This document shows, in pieces, positions 6,913 through 7,415 of a stretch of DNA of 7,415 nucleotides. Under the pieces are notes generated by a model. It was not told the origin of the DNA. It saw only the letters and a list, made by a program, of their open reading frames with translations, and searched no databases. Every line of letters starts with the position of its first letter. The first letter of the stretch is position 1. Both the position numbers and the translations under genes were made by a program. This DNA comes from a bacterium (lineage in GTDB: Bacteria > Krumholzibacteriota > Krumholzibacteria > LZORAL124-64-63), in assembly GCA_003646045.1 (NCBI GenBank), contig QNDV01000107.1, positions 1 to 7,415 of the forward strand. The letters run 5' to 3'.

Positions 6913-7035
6913 TACCCCTTCGATTCGTATTTCATCGGCGGCAACCCGTTGCCCGTGATCGAGGAGCTAAACACCTCGGCGGTGGTCATCGAGAACGGCA
7001 ACCTGCAAGTCAATGTGAAAGCCCGCGCACGCTGA
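6913..7035 (+). pseudogene. 3' remnant of a gene truncated at the insertion sequence
   Basis: Right after the element, 40 codons run 'YPFDSYFIGGNPLPVIEEL...' to '...VNVKARAR' and a TGA stop at 7033-7035, with third positions mostly G or C as in real genes here. There is no start codon or SD for this segment outside the element, so it looks like the C-terminal end of a protein whose 5' part was interrupted or removed. Translation is open back into the element's end, giving only a chimeric frame. I do not recognise the protein. It lies 46 bases before an exported protein gene on the same strand and may once have shared its operon. Confidence 0.5.
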
Positions 7036-7081
7036 TCACGAACCTGCCACGTCACTGCTTCAAGACGAGGGAGGAAGAAGC

Positions 7082-7415
7082 ATGCGTGATTTCTGCAAAC
7101 AGAACAGATCAGTGTGGGTGGGCCTGTGGGGCATCCTGGTTCTTCTTACAGTCGCAGCCTGTCCCGGGTCCGCAAGGGCCCAGGAAATCGTGGCCGCCGA
7201 GTACTACATAGATGCTGATCCCGGCCTGGGACTGGGGACGTCATTTGTGCCCGGACCTGCCGGCGAGACAACCGACACGACGATAACGATTCCGGCCACC
7301 GGGCTGGTTCCGGGACTCCACGTCATTGCTACAAGGGTCCAGGATACGGACGGCGCCTGGAGTGTTCCTGATACGCGGACCTTCCGGGTACTGGCGGACA
7401 CGACCAACGAACCCG
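7082..7415 (+). CDS. Exported (secreted or lipoprotein) surface protein, N-terminal part, cut by the window edge
   Basis: The first 111 codons of a larger gene. The ATG is preceded by GGGAGG, with GAGG 7 bases away. A signal peptide is clear: basic n-region (R2, K6, R9), hydrophobic stretch V11-A26, then 'SARA' with an AxA-type cleavage site before Q34. 'VAAC' (24-27) also satisfies a relaxed lipobox, so lipidation at C27 is an alternative. The mature part begins with 'AEYYIDADPGLGLGTSF', then 'TDTTITIPATGLVPGLHVIATRVQDTDGAWSVPDTRTF', a beta-sandwich-like unit that I associate with large surface proteins of Bacteroidota and related phyla, often in tandem. Full length, domain number and sorting signal are outside the window. 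Confidence 0.8.
   Translation, partial: MRDFCKQNRSVWVGLWGILVLLTVAACPGSARAQEIVAAEYYIDADPGLGLGTSFVPGPAGETTDTTITIPATGLVPGLHVIATRVQDTDGAWSVPDTRTFRVLADTTNEP

Larger units (their letters stand above)
5557..6914 (+). mobile_element. Complete IS5-type insertion sequence (element 5559-6912) with flanking TA
   Basis: An element of about 1354 bp bounded by perfect 14-bp inverted repeats and carrying one intact transposase gene. The dinucleotide TA flanks both ends (5557-5558 and 6913-6914), which fits a 2-bp target duplication as reported for some IS5 subgroups. If the ends are instead placed at CAGGCTG, the flanks are CTAG and CTAC, an imperfect 4-bp match. The 195 bases after the transposase stop hold no gene; a GGGGCC...GGCCCC inverted repeat (6720-6725 with 6762-6767) encloses a weak GGGC/GCCC hairpin (6731-6743), with no T run. 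Confidence 0.9.

Noticed and set aside
6754..7035. 93-codon plus-strand frame joining the end of the insertion sequence to the coding tail
   Set aside because: The first half is non-coding element DNA; only the part after 6913 has coding character, so it is annotated as a remnant and not a gene.
1..7415. CRISPR array, tRNA, rRNA, toxin-antitoxin or phage defence system
   Set aside because: No spaced direct repeats, cloverleaf structures or matching protein families were seen on either strand.

Overview
The window is GC-rich bacterial chromosomal DNA with strong G/C bias at third codon positions. The species cannot be named from it. A Gram-negative host capable of anaerobic or nitrosative-stress metabolism is suggested by a qNor-type nitric oxide reductase, an Fe-S Rrf2 regulator and a CsdA-type helicase. 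The exported protein at the right edge carries a 'YYIDADPG' motif of a type I associate with surface proteins of Bacteroidota and their relatives, so an FCB-type lineage is possible but unproven.

Left part (1-1930, minus strand): an Rrf2-family regulator with three clustered cysteines is followed after 68 bases by the N-terminal 442 codons of a quinol-type nitric oxide reductase that runs off the left edge. A near-palindrome and a fair sigma70-like promoter lie just upstream of the regulator's TTG start. The simplest model is a self-regulated NO- or redox-responsive operon. About 320 bases without a convincing gene separate it from the next block.

Middle (2235-5503): a plus-strand saccharopine dehydrogenase family oxidoreductase converges, with a 28-base gap, on a minus-strand DEAD-box RNA helicase of the DeaD/CsdA type. 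The helicase is preceded by a small single-pass membrane protein of unknown function. That gene and the helicase are 25 bases apart and probably cotranscribed.

Right part (5557-7415): a complete IS5-type insertion sequence of about 1354 bp, with 14-bp perfect terminal inverted repeats and an intact transposase, has landed 55 bases upstream of the small membrane protein gene. Immediately to its right is a 40-codon coding tail with no 5' part, apparently the remnant of an interrupted or deleted gene. The 5' end of an exported protein gene then runs off the right edge.

No CRISPR array, rRNA, tRNA or obviously new multi-gene system is visible. The points most worth following up are the divergent quinol-pocket and sixth-helix residues of the NO reductase, the regulator with its candidate operator, and the damage around the insertion sequence.
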